DNA of 14,013 nt from Jimgerdemannia flammicorona (GCA_003990745.1 RBNI01004461.1:1-14013); one strand, 5' to 3'. Counted from the first letter of the stretch, positions 1-8,378 are shown. Program-made: numbers and translations. The notes: a model not told the origin generated them from the sequence alone.

Positions 1-1
1 G

Positions 2-21
2 AAAAAAAAAAAAAAAAAAAA
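2..21. repeat. A20 homopolymer tract
   Basis: Twenty consecutive A residues lie directly upstream of a LINE 3' fragment. This is probably the A tail of an earlier retrotransposon insertion, or the A-rich target into which the next fragment inserted. The window starts here, so whatever preceded the tract cannot be seen. Confidence 0.8.
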
Positions 22-110
22 GAACCCCAAGGGGGATCAGATAGGGGGTGGGATTACTGTACTTATAATGGGATAGATGGGTATTAATAAAGGATTGGAG
101 TCCAAGTGAC

Positions 111-157
<47 letters not shown>
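22..157 (+). mobile_element. 5'-truncated LINE 3' end with A44 tail
   Basis: About 90 bp match the last 90 bp of the long LINE that ends the window. The two copies share an identical 24-bp block (25-48 here, 13931-13954 there), the block TATTAATAAAG (82-92 and 13986-13996) and AGTCCAAG (99-106 and 14002-14009). AATAAA at 86-91 is a plausible polyadenylation signal, and an A44 tail runs from 114 to 157. The copy is therefore a dead-on-arrival insertion of the same LINE family, orientation plus. The truncation point falls just before a C-run/G-run hairpin. It sits between two A tracts, as expected for insertion into an existing A-rich target. Confidence 0.85.
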
Positions 158-160
<3 letters not shown>

Positions 161-485
161 TAAATACTCCCTCTCCCAGATCTCAGAATCTCAGATCCAG
201 ACACCCAAGAACACTTCTGAATATTTCCCCACAATATCCCTTCATACAACTACTCCTAGTATAGCAATATCATGAATAGTGAATAAACCTATTTAATAAC
301 CCACAAACCACTCTTAAGTAAATCTGCTCCCTGTTAGGTCCCACTCCTAATCCCATCATGAAATTTCCTAATTGGATATTGTCTGTAGTGATATGCTGAT
401 TCAACTAAGCTGGTCTTAGTTTCTTGAACCTCCTGAAATATAGAAAATCCCAAACATCTAGAACTAGTCTGAAAAAGGACTTTAG
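158..485 (+). mobile_element. Gypsy 5' leader, probable 5' LTR remnant
   Basis: This stretch of about 330 bases has no gene. It begins one base after the LINE A tail, with a TATA box at 159-166, and runs into the Gag-Pol frame, which opens after a TAG at 483-485. A promoter just upstream of gag is what a 5' LTR (R/U5 part) plus untranslated leader would look like. The LTR start would lie upstream of the LINE fragment or outside the window. I could not identify a tRNA primer binding site with confidence, nor align this stretch with the candidate 3' LTR start at 7132, so the LTR call is inference from position. Confidence 0.5.
159..166 (+). promoter_or_regulatory. TATA box of the Gypsy leader
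   Basis: TATAAATA lies directly after the A tail, followed by a pyrimidine-rich stretch and a repeated TCTCAGA-type motif around 178-200 where transcription could start. It is in the right orientation for gag-pol. The adjacent LINE insertion would have cut it off from upstream LTR control sequences. Confidence 0.5.
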
Positions 486-1685
486 TTGAGACATCAATCT
501 GATCTTGAAATCAATAAGTATAGAGGATGTACTCTATATGAAATTGATCTTGACCTTAAGAAAATGGTCTTCCAGAATATCCAGAACTTCCAGAAAACCC
601 TTCCAGAACTACATAATGGTTACCCTAAAAAGCAACCCTCTTATAACTTGGTAGCAGTAGTTTATAATCTAATTCCACTTCAAGACGCTTCCTTACCCTG
701 CTACAAACCCCTCTGTAAATTCCTATAAGTTGGTATAAAGCCCAACCTCTGAACTGGAATTTATCCTGAACTATCTGACAATCTGGAGAGAATTGAACCT
801 GATATATAAGGATAATTTGACCTCTACACCTACAACAAGTGGGACAAACTTCACTCAAAGAAAGAAGTACTCTGATTAAATCAGCAGATAGGCAAAACTC
901 TATTCACCAAACTCCTTGCTCTACACCCAGTAAGCTAAAATGAAGAAGATCTTATAGAAGTCTTCTTTACTCTTCTCAACAAGAGTTTTGTCAGCTCTAC
1001 AAATCTGAGCAACCTAGGACAACCATCAGCAGTCTTTCTAGCCTTAGTCCCTCATGAAGCCCAAGCCTCTGTAGCCAAGTAGCTCAACTCTACCGACTTT
1101 TACTGCACCAGAACTAAGACCACATTATACTACTGATTCCAGAACAGCAAGGCCTACCATATTCTTAAAGAAGAAGTAAGAGAAACTCTTCATCAACTAC
1201 CTGACCCTGAACCAGAAGCAGGCCCAGCTACAGCTCTACCTAAATTAGAAACTAATACTGAACCAGAACTTGACTTTGAATTAAGTCCATCTGAAATCAG
1301 ATATATAACTGATTCTGTCTACTTTGACACTGAGCAAACCCAACTACATGAGGACCAAACTGAAGAGGAGGAGGAGTATCTCAGTGAATTTAATCCCAGA
1401 TATACCACCAAAGGAGATGTACCTCCATCAGGACAAAATACACCAACATAGCAACAAACAGCTATCTATCAAGCCCTCACTCTAGATCCACAACTATTAT
1501 TCCAGCAACTTACACAGACTCAAAGAACTCCATCACACTCTGTACCAGTACCTCAAGTAGTACCACCAATACCACTACCAGCAGTCCAACCACCTCTAAT
1601 AAACAATATAGTAAACCAACAGATTCTAGACCTCACAGCTCAAGTAGCTATAATGGTAGTCACTATTACTGCCTTAGCTGAACAG
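486..1685 (+). pseudogene. Long N-terminal extension of Gag, unknown function
   Basis: About 400 codons precede the recognisable capsid core in the same frame 3. The first half (to about 1200) looks like a folded, mixed-composition protein with few charged runs. The second half (about 1200-1560) is acidic and Pro/Gln-rich, with a run of five Glu near 1362-1376 and a proline-rich stretch near 1540-1590, suggesting a disordered linker. Stops at 726, 753, 807, 813, 873, 936, 1077, 1131 and 1449 match the decay seen in the rest of the polyprotein. I recognise no domain here. It could be a matrix-like or element-specific part of Gag. The extension is long for a chromovirus, whose Gag usually begins close to the capsid. 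Confidence 0.6.
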
Positions 1686-2594
1686 ACCCAATCTATCAAA
1701 AATCTGAGCCTACCTATCTTTAATGGTACTGCACAAGAAGTTCAAAGCTTCATTAGTGTAGTTGACACCAACTTTGAAGCCAATCAATGGACCAATGAGT
1801 GAGTTGCTGACTGCCTTCTGACAAATAACAAAGACCACACTCTGGAACAACTCTTTGCTACCACTACAGCCTATGTCTGCTGAGTTGTTACATTCTTCCA
1901 AGGACCTGCTGAAGAATGGTGGCAAACCCTTCCTGAAAAACCCCTCACATAGAATACCCGACCTGCAGTAGTTGCCCAAAATGCAGCAAACAATGCCCCA
2001 GGATATAGAGCCCATCCTGCAGCCCCTGGACTGAAATAACTCATGATTGCTCAATACCACAGTGAAACCATAATTGCCAAATCTTGAGTAAAACTCCACA
2101 ACCTCAAATTTGATATATATGGCAAAGAAGAATTTGAAACCTTCTGTACAAAACTCAAGTCACTCCTGAACACTGTTGGCCTAGGATATATTACTAATGA
2201 TGAAGCACGAAATGGTACAAGAGCAGACCATCTATTCAATGCCCTGCCTGAATGGCTTATCAGAAAAATCTGAGAACAAGACTGCCCAGTTAGTTGTGAC
2301 CACCAACAATGGTGCCTGGCAAGAATCAAGACCATGGTCAAGCAAATTCTAACAGCTGGACCAATTCTGCCTCAAAGACAATTCAACAACAAGGAAAAGA
2401 CTTGGACCAAGAAAGAAGAACCCAAGCATGAAGTATCTCAAACTCTCTCAACATCTATCTCATGGACACTTAGAAATCATGAACCCACCTAGCTGAGTAC
2501 CTTCAAGAAACTCACTGAAGGAGAAAGGATTGAACTTCAAAGAAGTGGAGCATGCTTCTATTGCCAAAAGACAGGACACATGACCAGTGCCTGC
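1686..2594 (+). pseudogene. gag: Gag capsid core and CCHC zinc knuckle
   Basis: The capsid-like core begins with a leucine-rich stretch and LPIFNGT near 1707, continues through an AEEWW motif near 1911, and has the fungal Ty3 Gag layout (F-x-G near the start, a Trp pair, then alternating helices). The nucleocapsid CCHC knuckle is intact at 2553-2594: Cys at 2553 and 2562, His at 2577, Cys at 2592, spacing C-x2-C-x4-H-x4-C. In the living element this protein would form the virus-like particle and bind the element RNA. In-frame stops at 1800, 1881, 1950, 2037, 2085 and 2271 show decay. The frame continues directly into the dUTPase domain. Confidence 0.85.
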
Positions 2595-2672
2595 CTCAAC
2601 TGAAAACCCTGAACAGCAATATGAGCAACTGTTACCACTCTGTACCACCTTAATAACCTGACTACCAGAACA

Positions 2673-3086
2673 CTGGATTTTGTCAAGTTAAGACAAACTG
2701 CTAAAGCCCCAACTAAAGGAAGTCAAAAGGCAGCTAGATATGACCTGTATGCAGCTGAAGAAGCTACAGTTTCTAACTGAGAAGTCAAGCAAGTCTATAC
2801 AGGAATCAGCATCCAAATCCCTGAAGGACATGTTGGAGGAATATGCTGTTGCAGTAGCCTAGCATTAAAAGGACTCTCAGGAGAAGGAGGAGTCATTGAC
2901 AAAGATTATACAGGTGAAATTATTGTCCTCATCTGAAACCATAGTTGGATACCCTTCAAGATCCCCATAGGTTTCTGCATTGCCCAGATCCTATTCAAAA
3001 AAATTGAGTGAACCCTGACAGTCAAAGAAGTCCCTGAACTACTGCCCACTATCCAAGGATCCAAAGGATTTGGCTCATCAAACAAG
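2673..3086 (+). pseudogene. dUTPase domain inside Gag-Pol
   Basis: Trimeric dUTPases hydrolyse dUTP to dUMP and pyrophosphate. All five family motifs are present, in order, in the same frame as Gag and protease. Motif 1 is a YDLYAAE at 2739-2759. The substrate turn TGISIQIPEG runs from 2799. Motif 2 is SSLALKG at 2853-2873. Motif 3 is GGVIDKDYTGE at 2886-2918, with the catalytic Asp at 2898 and Tyr at 2907. Motif 4 is IAQIL at 2979-2993. Motif 5 is GSKGFGSS at 3057-3080. Length (about 138 codons) fits the family. Stops at 2778, 2934 and 3009, and Cys where the family has Arg (2850, 2976; CGC to TGC), are CpG decay. The position between zinc knuckle and protease matches betaretroviruses. Confidence 0.92.
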
Positions 3087-3278
3087 GCCCCAGCCCAACC
3101 TACCATGAACAAAGAAGAACAATTCTACAAGAAAATCAAAAATGGATATATACCAAGTGGCTGATACCTCCATGATATTGAAATATACTCATTGCAAATA
3201 ATTGATGATTGCTTCTTTTGTGTCAATGAATTGGCTCAAAGAAGAACCAACAGAAGGAAAGCTCCTATAACTGAAATC

Positions 3279-3662
3279 ACCACCATTGGATCAGACAAAC
3301 TGCTTACACTCCAAGCTTTTGTCAACTGAGCACCTGTCAAGATTATGATAGACAGCAGTGCCTCAGGCAACTTCATTAATGAATAAACAGCCAACAGACT
3401 CAAGGTCTTCACCTCTCCGGTACAACAAACTCAAGCAGTTGCTACAGCTGATGAAACCTCATATGTTATCAGCAAGAAAGTCTGCAACCTACCCTTCTGA
3501 ATTGGTGACTACCAAGTATATGTTACCCTCCAAATCATACCACTTCCTGACAATGAGATCATCCTTGGAACCCCATGGTTAAAACAAGAGAACCCTATGA
3601 TCGATTGGATAAACTATTCTCTAACCATCATGAAAGGATGCTACAACTTCAAACTGCAAGGT
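3279..3662 (+). pseudogene. Retropepsin-like aspartic protease
   Basis: This domain would cleave the polyprotein as a homodimer. The active-site segment reads IMIDSSASGNFI at 3342-3377 with catalytic Asp at 3351; the family has D-S/T-G-A. The Ser at 3357 (AGT) is explained by one CpG-to-CpA transition turning GGT into AGT. The second conserved motif, ILGTPWL, lies at 3561-3581 and is followed by a D-W pair near 3603. Stops at 3327 and 3384 and a TGA near 3498 break the frame. It is in frame with dUTPase upstream and reverse transcriptase downstream. Confidence 0.88.
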
Positions 3663-3902
3663 GAAAAGGACCCACTCAACTCTAGCGACCCTGAACCAAA
3701 GATCACCTATATCAACAAACTATAACTCAAGAAATTGGCCAAGAAATGCCCTCTCTTTGCCATCTCCATCCACCCATCCAAAGGAGAACCCAAGAACTCT
3801 GAAGAAGACTTTTCCAAAGTTGACAGCCATATCAGACCCCTACTCTAGAAATTTCGAGATATATTCCCAAAAAAACTTCCAAAAGGTCTACCTCCCAAAT
3901 GA

Positions 3903-4690
3903 GCAGTAGACCATGCCATCAAGACCATTCCAGATGCCAAGCCAGTCTTCAAGTCAATCTACTACATGTCATTAAGAGAAATTGATATACTCAAGAAAGA
4001 AATCAATGAAATCCTAGAACAAGGATTCATCAGACCCAGTGTATCACCCTATGGTGCACCTGTCCTCTTTGTTGTCAAGAAAGGAGGAGACTTGTGAATG
4101 TATATTGATTACTATGATCTTAATGAACAGACCATCAAGAACTGTTGCCCACTACCCAGAATCGATGAAATATTTGATAGGCTTACCAACTCACAATTCA
4201 TAAGCTCTTTCAACCTGTAAAATGGCTATTGGCAAATTGCCATAAAAGAAGAAGATATCTACAAGACAGCCTTCTGAACCTGCTATGGATATTTCGAATT
4301 TAGTTATGCCCTTTGGCTTAACCAATGCTCCTGCAACCTTCCAGACCCTGATGAATACTATCCTGCACCCATATCTGGACAAATTCATTGTTGTCTACAT
4401 TGACGACATCCTAGTCTTCAGCAAAACCCTGGAGGAACATCTCGAACACCTTGAGCTAGTATTACTGAAACTCCAAGAAAACTGACTCTTTGCAAAACTC
4501 AGCAAGTGTGAATTTCTCCTGAAGGAAATTCAATTCCTTGGACACATTGTCATACCCAATAGAATCAAAGTAGACCCCAGCAAAATCTCTGCAATCAAGG
4601 ATTGGCCCAGACCCAAGAAGCTGAAAGACCTCCAGTCATTCCTGAGATTAGCAAATTATTATAGATGATTTGTTGCCAACTTTGTCAAAA
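3903..4690 (+). pseudogene. Ty3/Gypsy reverse transcriptase domain
   Basis: The N-terminal part contains FIRPSVSPYGAPV near 4026 and the Y-D-L-N motif near 4113, in frame 3. After a frameshift at about 4299-4303 the frame 1 part contains [13 protein letters not shown] from 4306, the catalytic YIDD box at 4396-4407 and the FLGHIV motif near 4540. The first catalytic aspartate is lost: F-D-L reads F-N-L at 4209-4217, with TTCGAC to TTCAAC being a single CpG-to-CpA change. The following Gln is a TAA stop at 4218. TGA codons at 4095, 4483 and 4666 sit at Arg positions. The enzyme would copy element RNA to cDNA; this copy cannot. Confidence 0.95.
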
Positions 4691-4824
4691 TCACTACTGC
4701 CCTTACCTAAATGACCAAGCATAGTAAGAAAGAAGAACAGCCCTGGACCATGAAACAAGAAAAAGACTTCAACAATCTTGCAAATTGGAGACCTGAACAA
4801 GATACAGCCTTTCAAGTACTGAAG

Positions 4825-5196
4825 GATGTATTGATAACCACTCTAGTACTTCAAGTGGCAAACCCTGCCCTACCATACAAAGTTACTACTGATGCCTCTG
4901 ACCTAGCCCTTAGAGCAGTACTCATGCAAGAAGGACACCCTGTGGCCTATAACTACACAACTTACAAGAAGGAAATGTTAGCCATTATAGACACTCTGAT
5001 CAAATGGTGACTATATCTAGAAGGAGTACACTTCACTATATTGACTGACTACAAGTCATTAGTCAACATCAAGACTCAGGCTACTTTTTCTTGAAAACAA
5101 GCCAGATGGATGAAAGCCCTCACCAACTTTGACTATGAAATTCAGTATCACCCTGGTAAGGAAAATATTATTGCTGATGCAATCTCCAGACTACCA
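4825..5196 (+). pseudogene. RNase H domain
   Basis: Frame 1. The TTDAS motif carries the first catalytic Asp at 4891. The Glu of KKEMLAI lies at 4972, the Asp of LTDYKSL at 5047, and the Asp of the closing ADAISRLP motif at 5176. All four acidic positions survive, unlike in the neighbouring protease and reverse transcriptase. One substitution is visible: Tyr replaces the usual His in TD-H-KSL (CAC to TAC at 5050). Stops such as TGA after LIKW at 5008 sit at expected Arg positions. The domain removes the RNA strand of the RNA-DNA hybrid during cDNA synthesis. Confidence 0.92.
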
Positions 5197-5400
5197 ATCA
5201 AAGAAGTTATCCAAACTCTCACCTTGGTTACAAACTCCATTATGGAACAAATTATCACAGCATGCGCTGATGATAAAGAAGCTCAAGTACTCCAAGAAAT
5301 TTTGAAATGAGATGATGCTGACAAGTATACTCAGTACAACCAATACCAACTTAAGAATAATGCAATCTACTACAAGAACAGATTGTATATTTCAAACAAC

Positions 5401-6470
5401 CAAGACCTCTGAAGAACTATTTTATTTGAATGTCATAATACCCCTCCTGCTAGATATTTAGGATTTGACAAATGCTATGAAGTTATCTCCTGAAACTTCT
5501 ATTGGCCCTGCATGGCAGATCAGCTCAAGACCTACATCACTTCCTGTAATGCTTTCTAATAGAACAAGTCCTCAACACTAGAAAAACCTGGCCTACTCCA
5601 CCCTATCTCAGTACTATCTGCTAATTGGGAACAAATCTCTATGGACTTCATTGTACAACTACCCTGAACCAAGAATGGGAAAGATGCAATTGTTGTCTTC
5701 ATAGACTATCTCAGCAAACAAGCCTACTTTGTACCAACTACCACTACTGCAATAGTACCAGATATAACTACACTCTTATTTGACAACATCTTCTACTATC
5801 ATGGTCTTCTCAAGATCATTATTAGCGACTGAGACCTGAAGTTCACTAGCCATTTTTGGAAAGCCCTCTATAGACACCTTGGAACAAAACTTGCACTATC
5901 CACTGCCTTTCACCCTGAAACTGATGGCCAAACTGAAAGAATGAAACAAACTTTAGAACAAATTCTAAGGAACTATGTTTTCTACAGACAAGATGATTGG
6001 CATGAGCACCTCACTGCAGTCAAGTTTGCCTATAACAACAGCAAACAAGCCTCTCTGGGAATGACCCTATTCTTTGCCAACACAGGACAAAACCCAAACA
6101 CCCCTCTGATACTCATCCAAACTACTGATGAACCCTCTATAGTTGAAGCTGTTGAAGAATTCCTGCTCCAAATGTGTAATCTAAGCCAGATTGCAATCGA
6201 GAATTTATGGTGAGCTCAAGAACAATAGTCACAGTATGTTAACCTACACTACCAAGAAAAAACCTTTGATATCAGAGAAAAAGTTCTATTGGACATCCGA
6301 GGATACTGAGTTGACAACCTCAAGCACAGACCATCTACCAAACTGAACAGCAAGTTTATTGGGCCATTTGAGATCATTACATAAGTATCTCTAACCTCCC
6401 ACAAATTAGTACTACCAGACACCATTAAGATTCACCCAGTCTTCAATGTTCAATGTCTCAAGTGATATAA
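5401..6470 (+). pseudogene. Integrase: zinc domain, DDE core, GPF module
   Basis: The N-terminal HHCC zinc domain is damaged. His is present at 5434, the second His is Tyr (TAT at 5458), and the second Cys of the C-x2-C pair near 5550 is Phe. The DDE catalytic core is complete: Asp in MDFI at 5644, Asp in ISD at 5827, Glu in HPETDGQTER at 5935. After a variable linker, the C-terminal module has the GPF motif at 6361-6369 and an IHPVFNVQ segment near 6430, typical of chromovirus integrases. Stops at 5410, 5668 and 5830 and others break it. It would have inserted the cDNA into host DNA. Confidence 0.93.
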
Positions 6471-6540
6471 TGAGAATGATGATGAACTATTCTCAAACCA
6501 AACTACCAAACCACCTGCACCTGTCATTATTAATGACCAA

Positions 6541-6708
6541 GAAGAGTATGAAGTTGAATAAATTCTCAATAAATGCAGCAATAAGAACCACCCTGAGTAT
6601 CTTGTCAAATAGAAAGGTTATCTAATCCATGATACAACCTGAAAACCCAAGTCCAACCTCTAGAATGCTACTGACTTAGTTCAGGAATACAATTTCTTGA
6701 ATAACTAA
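6541..6708 (+). pseudogene. C-terminal chromodomain
   Basis: The segment EEYEVE-x-ILNK, then HPEYLVK-x-KGY, then a TT-x-KP motif and NATDLVQEYN is a classical chromodomain of about 50 residues, ending in TAA at 6706-6708. Two of the three usual aromatic-cage positions now read as stops: the Trp before KGY is TAG at 6610, and the Trp of the W-E-P motif is TGA near 6640. The first aromatic (Tyr in EEYEVE) survives. In chromoviruses this domain binds methylated histone H3 and targets integration to heterochromatin. It places the element in the chromovirus lineage of Ty3/Gypsy. Confidence 0.9.
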
Positions 6709-7117
6709 AACCAAATATCTGATACCTATCAGTCCATACTATATATTACCCTGAAAATTTTAATTATCATGAGCAAAAAATCAAGAACTCATCAAGTCAA
6801 GACAATGAATACCAACCCTCTGGAAAAATAACAAAACTGAAAGCAAGCCTATTCTTCCCATACTACTGGTGGGAAATGAGGTATAGATATTTAAGAAGAT
6901 TCCTTAGAGGATATTCTCCAGCAGTGAATAACATCAGAATCACTTCCAGTGCACAGCATTAAATATATGATTCTTTAACATATGAATCCAATACATTAGG
7001 CAACTGTACTATGAGTATGCCACTTTGTGAAAAAATGGACTTCACCAGATTTTTGACCTCCCAAATGGTATAACAATGCTAGAACAAATTAGAAGGCCCT
7101 GACAAGGATGTTGAAAG
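6709..7117 (+). other. AC-rich stretch after pol, no firm gene
   Basis: About 410 bases follow the pol stop. Frame 1 from an ATG at 6769 can be read as a basic, decayed protein of roughly 130 codons up to about 7158, but it carries about ten stops, some three times the density in gag-pol. The strand is rich in A and C, which keeps stops rare in any frame. I regard it as probable 3' untranslated sequence of the Gypsy, with a decayed small ORF as a weaker alternative. Confidence 0.4.
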
Positions 7118-7143
7118 CTAAGAAGGGGAGAGTTGTAAGTGCA
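7118..7143 (+). promoter_or_regulatory. Candidate polypurine tract and 3' LTR start
   Basis: A purine run, AAGAAGGGGAGAG at about 7119-7131, is followed by TTGTAAGTGCACAAC. In Ty3/Gypsy elements the plus-strand primer tract sits immediately before the TG that opens the 3' LTR, so an LTR could start at about 7132-7133. The position, some 420 bases after pol, is reasonable. I could not find a matching LTR upstream, because the corresponding part of the 5' LTR lies outside the window or was displaced by the LINE fragment. Confidence 0.4.
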
Positions 7144-7210
7144 CAACCTCCAAGCCATTGAAATCACATGTGACCTCTGAACAAATCTGGAGATCATCTG
7201 CTCAGTCATG

Positions 7211-7272
7211 AAGCTGAGTTGAACCAAAGTCACAGTACACAAAGCTGAGTCAATACAAAGTCACAGAATACA
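7211..7272 (+). repeat. 31-bp tandem repeat, two copies
   Basis: Two adjacent 31-bp units (7211-7241 and 7242-7272) each begin AAGCTGAGT and share an internal AAAGTCACAG; about 25 of 31 positions match. The second unit ends six bases before a TATA box at 7278. This arrangement resembles upstream activating or enhancer repeats of an LTR U3 region. Confidence 0.75.
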
Positions 7273-7277
7273 AGATC

Positions 7278-7285
7278 TATATAAA
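7278..7285 (+). promoter_or_regulatory. TATA box upstream of the extra ORF
   Basis: TATATAAA lies just after the 31-bp tandem repeat and 109-116 bases before an ATG at 7394. It could be the core promoter of the 3' LTR or a separate promoter for the decayed ORF at 7394-8378. Confidence 0.45.
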
Positions 7286-7393
7286 CGAAATCTTACCAAT
7301 TAGAACTAAATGCATATATATACCAAGTACCAAGACCCAATGAAACAAAAGACCAAAACAAACAACAATCATAACTTCTGAACATATACAAAC

Positions 7394-8378
7394 ATGACCA
7401 CTGAGATCTACAACTGTATCTGCACTGACATTTGGAATGCCATTATCAACTGAGCTACACCCCCTCTGCCCCTCATGAATATCCATAGTCTAGCATCTCT
7501 CTACTTTGTGGAAGCCCAATAGAATGCCCTGAACATACTTAGTGAGATTCACCAAATCAGACAAATCTCAAGCTACTACCAGATCAGCTGCCTCCTGGAA
7601 GACATGGTCGAACACCACATGATATGGACATTATCCAGATATCTCAACACCAGAAACTCATTGCCCACAAACACCAAGAACTCTTCTATGAGTATAGTAT
7701 TTTTATTCCTTGCATCTGAGTTACTACTGTCAAAATGGTTGCTACCCTGTCCTATGGCCAAATCAATGACAGATACAAGAACTCAACCATAAGTATCTTG
7801 AGTATGTCCAGACTACAGACAGAACCTTCCCACACCCTGACAACCATATCCTGTAAATGCCTCAAGTTAGATATGTCATGAAGGATGTCTATGATATAAT
7901 CTAGTTCGATGAAGATGAAGCAGAAGACAATGATCCCTCTGACACCAACATGACCTCTAACCAAGAATTTCTGCCAACTCTGATTATTCTGCCAAACTTG
8001 CCAATGAACTTACAACAGTTTATAATCACCTATGAGACCTATTAAGACAATGACCACTAATATGAATACTAACCCACATTCACCCCTAATTACTTCAACT
8101 ACAATGAAGAGACTGGAGAACACAATCTGTACTTCTAGACAACCCTTGAGATTGAAACAACCACTCCACCACCTGAGTACAAGTGACATAAACCACAGCC
8201 ACTAGCTTACTACAATCCCATGACTCATAGTGCTGTAACCTATAGAAGGTACATAGACAGCAAATCCAATAAAAGTGAAGATAATGCACCCCTCCTGCAC
8301 CCACCAACACCTTATCTAGCATATGAGACAGATGATGCTATCCTGTGGGATGGAGATGAAGTTCCGATATATTATTAA
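7394..8378 (+). pseudogene. Decayed ORF of unknown function downstream of pol
   Basis: A reading of about 328 codons starts at ATG 7394 (MTTEIYNC...) and ends in IYY-TAA at 8376-8378. It runs in frame 2 to about 7620, frame 1 to about 7780, and frame 3 to the end. The two shifts fit a 2-bp insertion (AT near 7618) and a 1-bp deletion near 7780. About ten in-frame stops give a density close to that of gag-pol (about one per 33 codons), which supports a real but decayed gene. The first half is mixed and helix-like. The second half is acidic (DEDEAEDND near 7910) and rich in Tyr, Pro, Thr and Asn. I see no signal peptide, clear membrane helix or known motif, and recognise no family. It may be an extra ORF of the Gypsy, part of another element, or a captured host gene. 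Confidence 0.55.

Larger units (their letters stand above)
486..6708 (+). pseudogene. Chromovirus Ty3/Gypsy Gag-Pol polyprotein, decayed
   Basis: This is a single long reading frame of about 2,070 codons: frame 3 from 486 to about 4302, then frame 1 to the TAA at 6706-6708. One frameshift near 4299-4303 (two bases lost or one gained) falls just before the conserved MPFGL motif. Domain order is N-terminal extension, capsid core, CCHC knuckle, dUTPase, protease, reverse transcriptase, RNase H, integrase, chromodomain. Gag and Pol share one frame, with no sign of a programmed frameshift. Several dozen in-frame stops are present. Most are TGA at positions where the family has Arg (4095, 4483, 4666, 5830), so they come from CGA; others are TAA or TAG at Gln or Trp positions. 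The true start codon is unclear: the frame opens after the TAG at 483, and upstream stops may themselves be decayed codons. The element is inactive. Confidence 0.93.

Noticed and set aside
37..249. Minus-strand 70-codon ORF with a poly-Phe run
   Set aside because: The Phe run is the complement of the LINE A tail, so it is not a gene.
3358..3909. Plus-strand frame 1 ORFs over the protease and RT start
   Set aside because: Frame 3 carries the conserved protease and RT-leader motifs here, and the frame 1 reading is an AC-rich shadow.
486..6708. Alternative genetic code in which TGA is a sense codon
   Set aside because: TGA stands at conserved Arg positions (CGA origin) and not specifically at Trp, and TAA and TAG also occur at conserved Gln and Trp positions. 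Frameshifts and lost catalytic residues show decay instead.
7394..8378. Homology of the extra ORF to the Gag N-terminal extension at 486-1685
   Set aside because: Both are Tyr- and Glu-rich, but I found no alignable run of residues, so I do not claim a second Gag copy.
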